Shown here: piece by piece, positions 21,787 through 29,985 of the stretch
How positions within the stretch are numbered: the first letter of the stretch is position 1
Layout: the number at the start of each line of letters is the position of its first letter
Program-made: the position numbers and the translations under genes
Source: Nonomuraea corallina
GTDB lineage: Bacteria > Actinomycetota > Actinomycetes > Streptosporangiales > Streptosporangiaceae
Reading direction: 5' to 3'
Length of the DNA stretch: 34,089 nucleotides
NCBI RefSeq assembly: GCF_027620315.1
Contig: NZ_JAPNNL010000068.1
Location: forward strand, 1-34,089
The notes under the pieces: generated by a model
What the model saw: only the letters and a program-made list of their open reading frames with translations
The model's database searches: none
Told to the model about the DNA's origin: nothing

Positions 21787-22776
21787 ATGACACGCATCCC
21801 GCGCTGTCGCGCCCTCATCCTCGGCGTCGCAGTCGCACTCAGCCTTACCGCCTGCGGTGGCGGCGGCGAGTCCGCCGACTCGACGGCCAACACCGGCGGT
21901 TTGGAGAAAACCACGATCAAGGTCGGCGCCCTCCCCATTCCGGACTCCGTATCGCTGTATATCGCGAACGCCAAGGGCTTCTTCAAGGAGGAGGGCCTCA
22001 CCGTGGAGCCGGTCATCATTACCGGTGGCGCGGTCGCGGTCCCGATGATCGAGAGCGGCGAGCTCGACATCTCCATGACCAACTACGTCTCGACCTTCGC
22101 CGCCGTCAGCAAGGGCAAGAAGATCAAGCTCGTCGCGGACATGTATCAGGCTGCTGAAAACAACTTCAACATCATGGTCCCGAAGGACTCGCCGATTAAG
22201 ACCGTGGCGGACCTGAAGGGCAAGACCATCCTGGTCAACAACCTGAATAACATCGCCACGCTGGCCGTGACCACGCAGCTCAAGGTCGCCGGACTTACTG
22301 CAGAGGACGTCAAGTTCGCGGAGAAGCCGTTCCCCGAGATGGGCAACGCGATCGCGGGCGGCCAGGCCGACGCCGGCTGGATCACCGAGCCGTTCATCAC
22401 CGCGACGCAGAGCAAGCTCGGCTTCCGCAAGCTCGCCGACACGATGACCGGCGAGACCGAGAACCTGCCCATCGCCGGCTGGATGGCCACCGAGGAGTGG
22501 ACGCAGAAGCACCCGAAGACGCTGGCCGCCTACCAGCGCGCGATCGCCAAGGCCCAGGAACTCGCCGCCAGCGACCGCAAGGAGATCGAGGCCAGGCTTC
22601 CGGACTACACCAAGATCGACGCGCAGACCGCGTCGGTGATCACCCTCGGGACCTACCCGAGTGAGCTGAACGCCGACCGGTTGCAGAAGGTCGCCGACCT
22701 GATGCTCGAGTACAAGTACCTCGACAAGCCCATCGACGTGAAGTCGATCATCGTGGCGCCCCCGTCCGCGGGATGA
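21787..22776 (+). CDS. NitT/TauT-type ABC substrate-binding lipoprotein A
   Basis: Extracellular solute receptor of 329 aa, tethered by lipid. The signal peptide ends in LSLTAC with lipidated C23. The NMT1/SsuA-like domain follows: LEKTTIKVGALPIPDSVSLY, AKGFFKEEGLTVEPVIITGG, ESGELDISMTNYVSTFAAVS and ADAGWITEPFI. This superfamily binds nitrate, taurine, alkylsulfonates, aromatic acids or pyrimidine precursors; the ligand cannot be assigned from sequence. It is first gene of a rightward operon and overlaps the first permease by 4 bp (ATGA). Divergent from cvnA copy 1. About the same architecture as protein B, but clearly diverged from it. Confidence 0.93.
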   Translation: MTRIPRCRALILGVAVALSLTACGGGGESADSTANTGGLEKTTIKVGALPIPDSVSLYIANAKGFFKEEGLTVEPVIITGGAVAVPMIESGELDISMTNYVSTFAAVSKGKKIKLVADMYQAAENNFNIMVPKDSPIKTVADLKGKTILVNNLNNIATLAVTTQLKVAGLTAEDVKFAEKPFPEMGNAIAGGQADAGWITEPFITATQSKLGFRKLADTMTGETENLPIAGWMATEEWTQKHPKTLAAYQRAIAKAQELAASDRKEIEARLPDYTKIDAQTASVITLGTYPSELNADRLQKVADLMLEYKYLDKPIDVKSIIVAPPSAG

Positions 22777-23549
22777 ACGGAGCACCTCTGACCCGCGGCG
22801 CCATCGGCGTCGCGGGCTTCCTCGTCATCGGCGAGCTGGTCGTCCGGCTCTGGGTGTCCCGGGCGTTCGACTTCCCCGCGCCGTCGGTGATCCTGTACGA
22901 AGCCGCGCTCCTCCCCCTCGACCCGGAATTCCTGCAAGGGATGCTGGTCACGGTCGGGAACTGGGGGCTCGGTCTGCTCATCGCGATCGGCGTGGCGGTG
23001 CCGCTGGGCGTGCTGCTCGGCGCGCTGCCCCCTGTGGAGCAGGCGGTCCGTCCGCTGGTGGAGTTCCTGCGGCCGATTCCCTCGGTGGCGATCATCCCGC
23101 TGGCCATCCTGCTCATCCCGAACAACTCGCTGATGAAGGTGTCGGTCATCGTCTACGCGTCGCTGTGGCCGATCCTCATCAACACCCTGTACGGCATGCA
23201 CGACGTCGACCCGCTGGCCAAGGAGTCGATGCGGACCTTCGGGTTCGGCCCGCTGGCGGTGCTGACCCGGGTGAGCCTGCCCAGCGCCGCCCCGTTCGTG
23301 GCGACCGGCGTGCGGATCGCCGCCGGGATCGCGCTGGTGCTGGCGGTGAGCGCCGAGCTGGTGGCGGGCGGCGTCAACGGCCTCGGCGTGTTCGCGGTGG
23401 CGGCCGGCGCCGGCAACCGGATGGACCTGATCATGGCGGCCGCGCTCTGGGCGGGGATCTTCGGCGTGCTGGCCAACGTGGTGCTCCAGCTGGCCGAGCG
23501 CCGGCTCTTCCGCTGGCACTGGCTCCGGACGGGAGGGGCGCGGACGTGA
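22773..23549 (+). CDS. ABC transporter permease A1 (NitT/TauT type)
   Basis: Inner-membrane permease of 258 aa with the BPD_transp_1 fold and about six hydrophobic segments. The periplasmic-binding-protein-dependent signature is visible: RPLVEFLRPIPSVAIIPLAI, then the EAA loop DPLAKESMRTFGFGPLAVLT with RVSLPSAAPFVATGVRIAAG, which docks on the ATPase. It ends AERRLFRWHWLR, the usual SsuC-like tail. The ATG overlaps the binding-protein stop, and its own stop overlaps permease A2 (GTGA). It probably forms a heterodimer with A2. No ATPase gene follows in this operon. Confidence 0.93.
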   Translation: MNGAPLTRGAIGVAGFLVIGELVVRLWVSRAFDFPAPSVILYEAALLPLDPEFLQGMLVTVGNWGLGLLIAIGVAVPLGVLLGALPPVEQAVRPLVEFLRPIPSVAIIPLAILLIPNNSLMKVSVIVYASLWPILINTLYGMHDVDPLAKESMRTFGFGPLAVLTRVSLPSAAPFVATGVRIAAGIALVLAVSAELVAGGVNGLGVFAVAAGAGNRMDLIMAAALWAGIFGVLANVVLQLAERRLFRWHWLRTGGART

Positions 23550-24328
23550 AGGTGCTCAACAGGCTCTGGTTCGTCCCCCTGGTGATCGTCACCTGGGAGC
23601 TGATCACCCGGTTCGTCTATCTGGACGACGACTTCCCGCCGCCCAGCACGATCGTCGTGCGGACGTACGAGCTCTGGTTCTCGGGGCCCGCGTCGCGGCT
23701 CTTCCTCACCGACGACGCGTTCGAGAACATCATCCCCAGTCTCGGCCGCATGTTCGGCGGCTGGATCCTGGCCTCGGTGATCGGGGTGGTGCTCGGCGTG
23801 ATCCTCGGGCGCTCGCGCAAGATCTCCGGGTACGTGGACGGCCTGATCGAGCTCGGCCGGGCGGTGCCTCCACCGATGCTGCTGCCGCTGTTCGTGGTCC
23901 TGTTCCAGGCGGGGCTCGCGACGCAGCTGGCCACGATCGTGTTCGGCGTCATCTGGCCCGTGCTGCTCAACAGCATTGACGGCGCCCGTTCCGTGGACCG
24001 CACCTACACCGACACGGCCACCGTGTTCGGGCTGTCGAAGGCGCAGCACCTGCGCGTGGTCGTCATCCCCGCGGCGTCCCCCAAGATCTTCGCCGGGCTG
24101 CGGCTGAGCCTGTCGCTGGCGCTGATCCTGATGGTGATCTCGGAGATCTTCGGCGGCACCGACGGCATCGGCTACCAGTTGCTGGCGGCCCAGAGGAGCT
24201 TCGACGCGGCCGGCGTCTGGTCGGCGATCGCGCTGCTCGGCGTGCTGGGCTATCTCGTGAACGCGCTGTTCGTGCTGGCCGAGCGGCGTGTCCTGATCTG
24301 GCACCGCCAGGCCCATCGCACACCATGA
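23546..24328 (+). CDS. ABC transporter permease A2 (NitT/TauT type)
   Basis: Second permease, 260 aa. Features are PPPSTIVVRTYELWFSGPAS near the N terminus, ELGRAVPPPMLLPLFVVLFQ, and the EAA-type loop TYTDTATVFGLSKAQHLRVV followed by IPAASPKIFAGLRLSLSLAL. It ends AERRVLIWHRQ. The GTG at 23546 overlaps the A1 stop, and GGGAGGGG lies upstream. The A1/A2 pairing within one operon is typical of transporters with a heterodimeric membrane domain. The methyltransferase gene begins 25 bp after its stop. Confidence 0.92.
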   Translation: MKVLNRLWFVPLVIVTWELITRFVYLDDDFPPPSTIVVRTYELWFSGPASRLFLTDDAFENIIPSLGRMFGGWILASVIGVVLGVILGRSRKISGYVDGLIELGRAVPPPMLLPLFVVLFQAGLATQLATIVFGVIWPVLLNSIDGARSVDRTYTDTATVFGLSKAQHLRVVVIPAASPKIFAGLRLSLSLALILMVISEIFGGTDGIGYQLLAAQRSFDAAGVWSAIALLGVLGYLVNALFVLAERRVLIWHRQAHRTP

Positions 24329-24353
24329 CCGTATGACCTCGAGAAAGGGACCC

Positions 24354-25406
24354 ATGCGTCACTCCGACGACCTCCTCTGGAGCGCGATAGCGGACCTGTC
24401 CCGCTTCGCGGCTCTGCTCACCATGGCCGACCTGGGCGTGGCCGACGAGCTGGCTCACGGCCCGCTGGGCACGGCCGAGCTGGCCGAGCGGTGTGAGGCG
24501 GACTCGGACGCGCTGCGCAGGGTGCTGCGGGAGCTGGAGGCCATGGGTCTGGTGCGGCGCACCGGGGACGACCGTTACGACCTCACCGGGCACGGCACCC
24601 CGCTGCGCTCGGACGTCCCCGGCTCGCTGCGCTCCTCCATCCAGACCCTGGGCGAGGAGAGCCTCTGGTACGCGATCGGCAACCTGCCGGCCACGGTCCG
24701 CGCGGGGTCGTCGGCGCTCACGGCCCGCTTCGGCGGGCTCTACGACCACCTGGCCGCGAACCCGGAGTCCAGCAGGCTGTTCGGCGAGTACATGGCGACC
24801 CGGGCGATCCCGTTCATCGAGGGCCTGGTGAAGCGCTACGACTTCACGGACGTACGCACCCTGGTGGACGTGGGCGGCGGCCGGGGGCACATCCTGGCGG
24901 CGGTCCTGCGGGCGAACCCCGGGATGCGCGGCGTGCTGCTCGACCAGGCGCACGTCATCGAGCAGGCCAGGCCGGCGCTGGAGGCCGACGGGGTGATCGG
25001 CCGGTGCGAGCTGGTCCCGGGCGACTTCTTCCGTGAGGTCCCGGCGGGCGGCGACGCCTACCTGCTGGGGAGCGTGCTGCACAACTGGGACGACGAGGAC
25101 GCGGTGACGATCCTGCGCAACGTGCGCCAGGCGATGGACCCGGCCGGCCGGGTGCTCGTCCTGGAGGTCGTGCTGCCCGACGACGACGCCCCCCACCTGG
25201 GCAAGGACCTGGACATGCGGATGCTCGCGGTCTTCGACGGCGGCGCCGAGCGCAGCCGGGCGGAGTACGGCGCGCTCCTGGCGCGGGCCGGGCTCGCGAT
25301 CTCCCGGGTCGTCCCCCTGGACGGCTCCGCCAGCGTGATCGAGGCCGTGACCGAGGCCGCGACCGAGGCCGCGACCGAGGCCGTGGCCGAGCCGCCGGCC
25401 GGTTAG
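24354..25406 (+). CDS. SAM-dependent O-methyltransferase
   Basis: Methyltransferase of 350 aa, class I fold, of the plant-OMT / hydroxyneurosporene type used on phenolic or other hydroxyl groups. Residues 1-90 are the dimerisation winged helix (LLTMADLGVADELAHGPLGT, LRELEAMGLVRRT). SAM motif I is VDVGGGRGHI (171-180), the acidic ribose-binding loop is near LLDQAH, and the probable catalytic His is H243 in LGSVLHNWDDEDA. The tail has four TEAA/VTEA repeats. The ATG at 24354 has GAAAGGG upstream; an ATG 7 codons earlier has no ribosome-binding site. It is the last gene of operon A, absent from copy 2. It overlaps the end of cvnD copy 2 by 4 bp, convergently. Substrate unknown. Confidence 0.88.
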   Translation: MRHSDDLLWSAIADLSRFAALLTMADLGVADELAHGPLGTAELAERCEADSDALRRVLRELEAMGLVRRTGDDRYDLTGHGTPLRSDVPGSLRSSIQTLGEESLWYAIGNLPATVRAGSSALTARFGGLYDHLAANPESSRLFGEYMATRAIPFIEGLVKRYDFTDVRTLVDVGGGRGHILAAVLRANPGMRGVLLDQAHVIEQARPALEADGVIGRCELVPGDFFREVPAGGDAYLLGSVLHNWDDEDAVTILRNVRQAMDPAGRVLVLEVVLPDDDAPHLGKDLDMRMLAVFDGGAERSRAEYGALLARAGLAISRVVPLDGSASVIEAVTEAATEAATEAVAEPPAG

Positions 25407-25990
25407 CCGTTCCAGCCCGGCACGGCGGTGCGCACGGTCAGGGCGTGCTCGACCAGGTGGATCAGGGCGCCCTTGACCGAGTCCTTGGAGCGCGCGTCCA
25501 GGCGGATGAGCGGGATGTGCGGCACCAGCGAGAGCGCGTCGCGGACTTCGGCATCGGCGTGCTGGAACTGGCCGTCCCAGCCGTTGATCCCGACGATGAA
25601 GGGCAGCTGGGCCTCCTCGAAGTAGTCGATGGCCGGGAAGCTGTCGGCCAGCCGCCGCGTGTCGACCAGCACCACCGCGCCGATCGCGCCGCGCACCAGG
25701 TCGTCCCACATGAACCAGAACCGGTGCTGGCCCGGCGTGCCGAACAGGTAGAGGATCAGGTCGCGGTCCAGCGACACCCGGCCGAAGTCCATGGCCACGG
25801 TGGTCGTGGACTTCAGCGGGGTCATGCCGAGGTCGTCGATCCCGGCGGAGGCGTCGGTCATGACCGCCTCGGTGGTCAGCGGCATGATCTCCGACACCGC
25901 TCCCACGAACGTCGTCTTGCCCACGCCGAAGCCGCCGGCCACCACTATTTTGGTCGAGGTCAATTCCCCGCTAGAGCCTGCGAAGTCCAC
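25403..25990 (-). CDS. cvnD: Conservon small GTPase CvnD, copy 2
   Basis: Duplicate of the copy-1 GTPase, 195 aa, with the same GGFGVGKTT P-loop, GTPGQ switch and INGWD loop. Differences cluster at the N terminus (SSGEL for SSPGL) and around residues 141-158 (QFQHADAEVRDALSLVP). A stretch of about 90 bp within it (near 25600-25685) is identical in DNA to copy 1. The GTG start at 25990 overlaps cvnC copy 2 by 20 bp, exactly as in copy 1. Its TAA stop shares the bases TTAG with the TAG of the convergent methyltransferase gene, leaving no room for a terminator between them. Confidence 0.93.
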   Translation of the reverse strand: MDFAGSSGELTSTKIVVAGGFGVGKTTFVGAVSEIMPLTTEAVMTDASAGIDDLGMTPLKSTTTVAMDFGRVSLDRDLILYLFGTPGQHRFWFMWDDLVRGAIGAVVLVDTRRLADSFPAIDYFEEAQLPFIVGINGWDGQFQHADAEVRDALSLVPHIPLIRLDARSKDSVKGALIHLVEHALTVRTAVPGWNG

Positions 25991-26372
25991 TGAGCACCCT
26001 TTCCAGCAAGTTGACATCCGGGCGGCCGGCTTCCAGCTGTGGCTGGTGCACCCGTACCAGTCCCTCTGCCGCCATGTCGGCGATCAGCACCCGCACCACC
26101 CCCAGCGGGATGTGCAGCAGGGCCGAGACCTCGGCGACCGACCGCACCTGGCGACACAATTGGGAAATCGCGTGATATTCAGGGGTTATATGGGAGAACT
26201 CCCGCTGTTCCGCCGTCGCGGACGACACCAGCGCCTCCATCGCCAGCTTCACCCGCGGCGCCGTGCGCCCGCCGGTCACCGCGTACGGCCGCACCGGCGA
26301 CGCCGGGTCGGGCTGCGACCGGGGCGGGGAGCCCGGCTCCCGGCCACCGTTGTTCCACCGCGGATCCGACAC
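25971..26372 (-). CDS. cvnC: Conservon DUF742 protein CvnC, copy 2
   Basis: DUF742 protein of 133 aa. It starts VSDPRWNNGG from the GTG at 26372 (or ATG 26378), has a shorter Pro-rich leader, and shares RPYAVTGGRTAPRVKLAMEA, FSHITPEYHAISQLCRQVRS and ERVLSGLRRL with copy 1. Substitutions such as LHIPLGVVRVLIADM lie in the winged-helix part. AGGTGAT precedes the GTG at 4 nt, as in copy 1. A longer opening from 26513 runs antiparallel-frame through the roadblock gene and is not supported. Confidence 0.88.
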   Translation of the reverse strand: MSDPRWNNGGREPGSPPRSQPDPASPVRPYAVTGGRTAPRVKLAMEALVSSATAEQREFSHITPEYHAISQLCRQVRSVAEVSALLHIPLGVVRVLIADMAAEGLVRVHQPQLEAGRPDVNLLERVLSGLRRL

Positions 26373-26377
26373 CGGCA

Positions 26378-26800
26378 TCACCTGGTCTGGGACGCGCGCA
26401 GCTCCGCACGCACCGCGGGCGTGAGCACCTGCCCCGCCCGATCCACCATCAAGGTCATCTGGTAGGCCACCAACCCCATGTCGCAGTCGGGAGCGGCGAG
26501 CACCGCCAGGCACGAGCCGTCCGAGATCGACATGATGAGCATCAGCCCTCGCTGCATCTCGACAATGGTCTGCGAGACCCCGCCACCCTCGAAGACCCGG
26601 GCGGCTCCCGCGGTCAACGACACCAGACCGGACGCGATCGCCGCGAGCTGGTCCGCCCGGTCCGCGGGGAACCCCGACGAGGCCGCCAGCGGCAGCCCGT
26701 CGGAGGAGACCACCACCGCGTGGGCCACGCCCGGCACCGTACTGACGAAGTCAGTGATCAACCAGTCCACGCCGCGGGCGGCATGGCTCAACTCGTTCAT
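26378..26800 (-). CDS. cvnB: Conservon roadblock/LC7 protein CvnB, copy 2
   Basis: Roadblock/LC7 protein of 140 aa, same length as copy 1. It shares ARGVDWLITDFV, PGVAHAVVVSSDGLPLA, FPADRADQLAAIASGLVSLT and DMGLVAYQMTLMVDRAG. Differences are few (NELSHA for NDLSQA, STVPG for NSVPG, TAGAARVFEGGGVS for TQGSARVFEGGAVN). The ATG at 26800 overlaps the cvnA copy-2 stop (ATGA), so coupling is kept although the start codon differs from copy 1 (GTG). Confidence 0.94.
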   Translation of the reverse strand: MNELSHAARGVDWLITDFVSTVPGVAHAVVVSSDGLPLAASSGFPADRADQLAAIASGLVSLTAGAARVFEGGGVSQTIVEMQRGLMLIMSISDGSCLAVLAAPDCDMGLVAYQMTLMVDRAGQVLTPAVRAELRASQTR

Positions 26801-29631
26801 TTCCGATCACCCTCGCCTGTCTGATCGTTCCTGCCGTTACCGCCGCCGAAGGCGGGCCCTCCGGACGGGTTGCCGCCGAAAGCCGGGCTCGGCGGGGGCG
26901 CGGGCGCCCGGCCGCCGTTGATGTCCTCGCGCGCCGCCCGGAAGCCCTGCTGGAAGTTCGACAGCCGGGAACGGAGCCGGTCGGGCGAGACGGGGGGCAC
27001 CGGCGCGACGCCCTTGGGCGCGGACGCGGTCTCGGCCGAGCCGGGCACCAGGTTCGCCTTGGGCACCCGCTTGGGCAGTCCGGCCGCGGTCGAGCCGTCG
27101 CGGACCGGTTCCACCGCCGCCTTCGCGGCCGACCAGCCCTCGTCCGCCTTCGACGAGCTCCAGCTCGAACCGCCGCGCTCGAACCAGGCCGACTCCACCG
27201 CGGCGTAGATCGGCAGATAGTCGTCCCCGTCACCGGAGGAGCCGGAGGAGCCGGACCCCACCGCCGGGAGCGGGCCGGTGGACGGCTCGCTGCCGGGGAA
27301 CTCGTACCGGGGCCGCTCCGGCGGGTCGATGCGCTCGCCGTACGCGTAACCCATGGGCCGCTGCTGGTCGGGCATGCCGCGGCGGGGCAGCTGGTTGCCG
27401 CCGTTCCAGCCGGGCGTGCGCGGGGGCATCCAGTCGTTGGTCTCGTACGCGCCGCCGCCTCCCCTGGTCGGCTCCGGCCAGCCGCCGTCCGACGGCCACG
27501 GCGGAACCGGCCAGCCGGACCCGCCGTCGGGGCTGGAGGGGAACGACGGGTGTCCTGGGCCCATCGGGAAGACGTTGAGCGGCATCGGCGCGGGGTGCGG
27601 CCCGCTGTACGGCTCGCTCTGGCCGCCGGACGTGCCCGCGAGCGCGGCCGACTGGGAGAGCAGCGACTCGGGGATGAGCACCATGGCGGTGAGCCCGCCG
27701 GCGGCGTGCGGGCGCAGTTGCACCCGGACGCCGTGGCGGTGCGCCAGCCGGGCCACCACGTACAGGCCCATCCGGCGTGAGACCGCCACGTCCATGCCGG
27801 GGGTGTCCGTCAGCCGCTCGTTGGCCTGGGCGAGTTCTTCGGCGGTCATGCCGATGCCCGCGTCGGTGATCGACAGCATGACGCCGCCGCCGTCGATCCG
27901 GCTGCCCGACAGGGTCACCCGGGTCTCGCGCGGGGAGAACGACAGCGCGTTCTCCACCAGCTCGGCCAGCAGGTGGATGACGTCGTTGACGGCCTGACCG
28001 GCGATCGACACCCCGTCGGGGACCTGGAGCACGACCCGCTCGTACCCCTCCACCTCCGACAGCGAGGCGCGGGCCACGTCGACGAGCTTGACCGGCTGAC
28101 TCCAGCGGCGCGGCGGGTCCTGGCCGGCCAGGACCAGCAGGTTCTCGGAGTTGCGGCGCATGCGGGTGGCCAGGTGGTCCAGCTTGAACAGGTTGGCCAG
28201 CCGCTGCTCGTCCTGCTCGCCCTGCTCCAGCCCGTCGATCAGGGTGATCTGCCGTTCCACCAGCGTCTGGCTGCGCCGCGACAGGTTCACGAACATCGCG
28301 TTGACGTTGGCGCGCAGCCGCGCCTCCTCGCCCGCCAGCCGCACCGCCTCGCGGTGCACCTCGTCGAACGCCCGCGCGACCTCGCCGATCTCGTCCTGGG
28401 TCTTGACGCCGATCGGCGCGACGGGGGCGGCCGCCGTGTCACCGCTGTCGCGCAGCGTGCGCACGGTCTGCGGCAGCCGGTGGTTGGCCACGTCCAGCGC
28501 CTCGCGGCGCAGCCTCCGCAGCGGCCTGATCAGGGAGCGGGCGATGAGGGAGATGATGGCGAGCACCACGACCAGCAGGATCATGATGAGCACGGCCGAG
28601 ATCAGGGCGGACCTGTTGGCTCCGTCCTCCAGCGCGCGGGCGCGCAGGATGAGGGTGGACGCGAGGGTCGTCTCTACCTTCCGCATCGCGTCGATCTTGC
28701 CGGTGCTCACGTCGAACCAGGTGTCGACGTCCTTGGCCGGCTCGTTGCCGATGCTGAGCGGCCGGTTCTGCGCCGACTGGGCGACGGCCCGCAGCCTGAA
28801 CAGGTCGGTCTGGTCGATGTCGCGGCCGACGACCTGGTTGCGGAAGAGTTCGAGCTGGTCCTGGGTGGCCAGCGTGGCGAAGAGCGTCTGCTCGCTCTCC
28901 TCCCTGGCCTTGGCCGCGGTGAGGGATTCCAGCTCGCCGGCGTCGAAGCCCTTCTTGTCCAGCGCGCTGGCCAGGATGCCGCGCTGTCGGGACGCCTGCT
29001 CCTTGGCCCGCGCCATCGCGGCCATCGCGCCCGCGGTGTGCGCGACCACGTCGTCCACGGCGACCTGGCCGAGCTGGTCGTGGAACTGCAGGATGGCGGC
29101 GTTGATCTGGGAGTACTTGGAGATCGTGGGCAGCGGCTGGATCTTGCCCTCGACGGCGGTGTCGCGCAGCGCCCGGATCTCCTCCAGCCGGCGCAGCACC
29201 GGGCGCACCGCGTCGCCGTGCGTGTCGCTGACGGTGTCGGCGCGCCGCCGGGCGTCCGCGATCAGGTCGTCGACCTCGTCGTGCAGGCCGCGTAACTGCG
29301 GTTCGCGCACGTCGGGCCGGCCCTGGGCGATGTAGAGCGCGGTCGCGTCCCGTTCGGCACCGAGCGCGTGGCTGACCGCGCCCAGCGACTCGCTCAGTTC
29401 GGCGACCTCGCGCAGGGTCTGGTACGTGTTCGCGTCCTGGAGTGAGGTGATCACGTTCAGCCCGCCCAGGGCCACGGCCACGGCGGTCGGCACCACGATG
29501 AGCGCGACCAGGCGTGATCGCACGTGCCAGTTGCCCAGGCGGAACCTGCCAGAGGACGGCTTGACCTGGGGTCGGTCCTGATGGCCGTGCGACTCGCGGT
29601 CAACGGAAGCTACAGCACCCTGCGTACTCAC
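26797..29631 (-). CDS. cvnA: NIT-domain sensor histidine kinase CvnA, copy 2
   Basis: Sensor kinase of 944 aa with the copy-1 layout: TM1 about 40-58, NIT-like sensor about 65-338 (ALGAERDATALYIAQG, KYSQINAAILQFHDQL, AKEQASRQRGILASAL), TM2 about 343-363, HAMP, H486 in FKLDHLATRMRRNSE, HATPase_c with ELVENALSFSP, then a disordered tail with GLPKRVPKANLVPGSA. The sensor domain differs strongly from copy 1, whereas residues about 418-503 are encoded by DNA identical to copy 1. The tail has a different composition (GGSGWPVPPWPSDGGW). The GTG start at 29631 has the same GCGAGAGGT box upstream as copy 1. It is divergent from binding protein B. Confidence 0.93.
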   Translation of the reverse strand: MSTQGAVASVDRESHGHQDRPQVKPSSGRFRLGNWHVRSRLVALIVVPTAVAVALGGLNVITSLQDANTYQTLREVAELSESLGAVSHALGAERDATALYIAQGRPDVREPQLRGLHDEVDDLIADARRRADTVSDTHGDAVRPVLRRLEEIRALRDTAVEGKIQPLPTISKYSQINAAILQFHDQLGQVAVDDVVAHTAGAMAAMARAKEQASRQRGILASALDKKGFDAGELESLTAAKAREESEQTLFATLATQDQLELFRNQVVGRDIDQTDLFRLRAVAQSAQNRPLSIGNEPAKDVDTWFDVSTGKIDAMRKVETTLASTLILRARALEDGANRSALISAVLIMILLVVVLAIISLIARSLIRPLRRLRREALDVANHRLPQTVRTLRDSGDTAAAPVAPIGVKTQDEIGEVARAFDEVHREAVRLAGEEARLRANVNAMFVNLSRRSQTLVERQITLIDGLEQGEQDEQRLANLFKLDHLATRMRRNSENLLVLAGQDPPRRWSQPVKLVDVARASLSEVEGYERVVLQVPDGVSIAGQAVNDVIHLLAELVENALSFSPRETRVTLSGSRIDGGGVMLSITDAGIGMTAEELAQANERLTDTPGMDVAVSRRMGLYVVARLAHRHGVRVQLRPHAAGGLTAMVLIPESLLSQSAALAGTSGGQSEPYSGPHPAPMPLNVFPMGPGHPSFPSSPDGGSGWPVPPWPSDGGWPEPTRGGGGAYETNDWMPPRTPGWNGGNQLPRRGMPDQQRPMGYAYGERIDPPERPRYEFPGSEPSTGPLPAVGSGSSGSSGDGDDYLPIYAAVESAWFERGGSSWSSSKADEGWSAAKAAVEPVRDGSTAAGLPKRVPKANLVPGSAETASAPKGVAPVPPVSPDRLRSRLSNFQQGFRAAREDINGGRAPAPPPSPAFGGNPSGGPAFGGGNGRNDQTGEGDRK

Positions 29632-29780
29632 TGCCTTCGCTACCTCTCGCCCCGGAGGGAATCTCGATGATCATGCATGGATTGCAGGAGGGCTCAATGA
29701 CTATCGAGATGAGGGCCATTTCGAGCATGAGATCCACGACATGGGATCCAATCGTTCCCGACAATGCGACACGATTACCG

Positions 29781-29814
29781 GACCGTCCGTCGCCGATGGC
29801 GAAATGGGACGGTC
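29781..29814. promoter_or_regulatory. Compound stem-loop between the divergent operons
   Basis: Outer arms GACCGTCC (29781-29788) and GGACGGTC (29807-29814) are perfect 8-bp inverses. Inside them TCGCC (29790-29794) and GGCGA (29798-29802) pair around the loop GAT. The small unpaired bulges (1 and 4 nt) give a structure able to form in RNA of either strand. No U tract adjoins, so terminator function is doubtful; a leader RNA element or protein site is possible. Confidence 0.6.
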
Positions 29815-29932
29815 TGCTCACAGCTCGGTCAGCCGATCATCGAACGCATCACCAGTAACGGGAACCCACGGATCACCTCCTTCACCACCCGACTCAGGCC
29901 CCTCAACCTGGGTCAAGGCTGGCGAAAGCACA

Positions 29933-29985
29933 TAGATTGCTAAATGTTCAAGCCAATCACCACGATAGAACGTCAATCTAGCAAT
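29933..29985. promoter_or_regulatory. AT-rich inverted repeats upstream of operon B
   Basis: TAGATTGCTA (29933-29942) faces CAATCTAGCAAT (29974-29985). Each side contains both TAGATTG/CAATCTA and ATTGCTA/TAGCAAT in inverted relation, so two interleaved 7-bp dyads are shared. They are separated by 31 bp, about three helical turns. Location 147 bp or more upstream of the lipoprotein gene suits a regulator site. No known operator is recognised. Confidence 0.4.
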
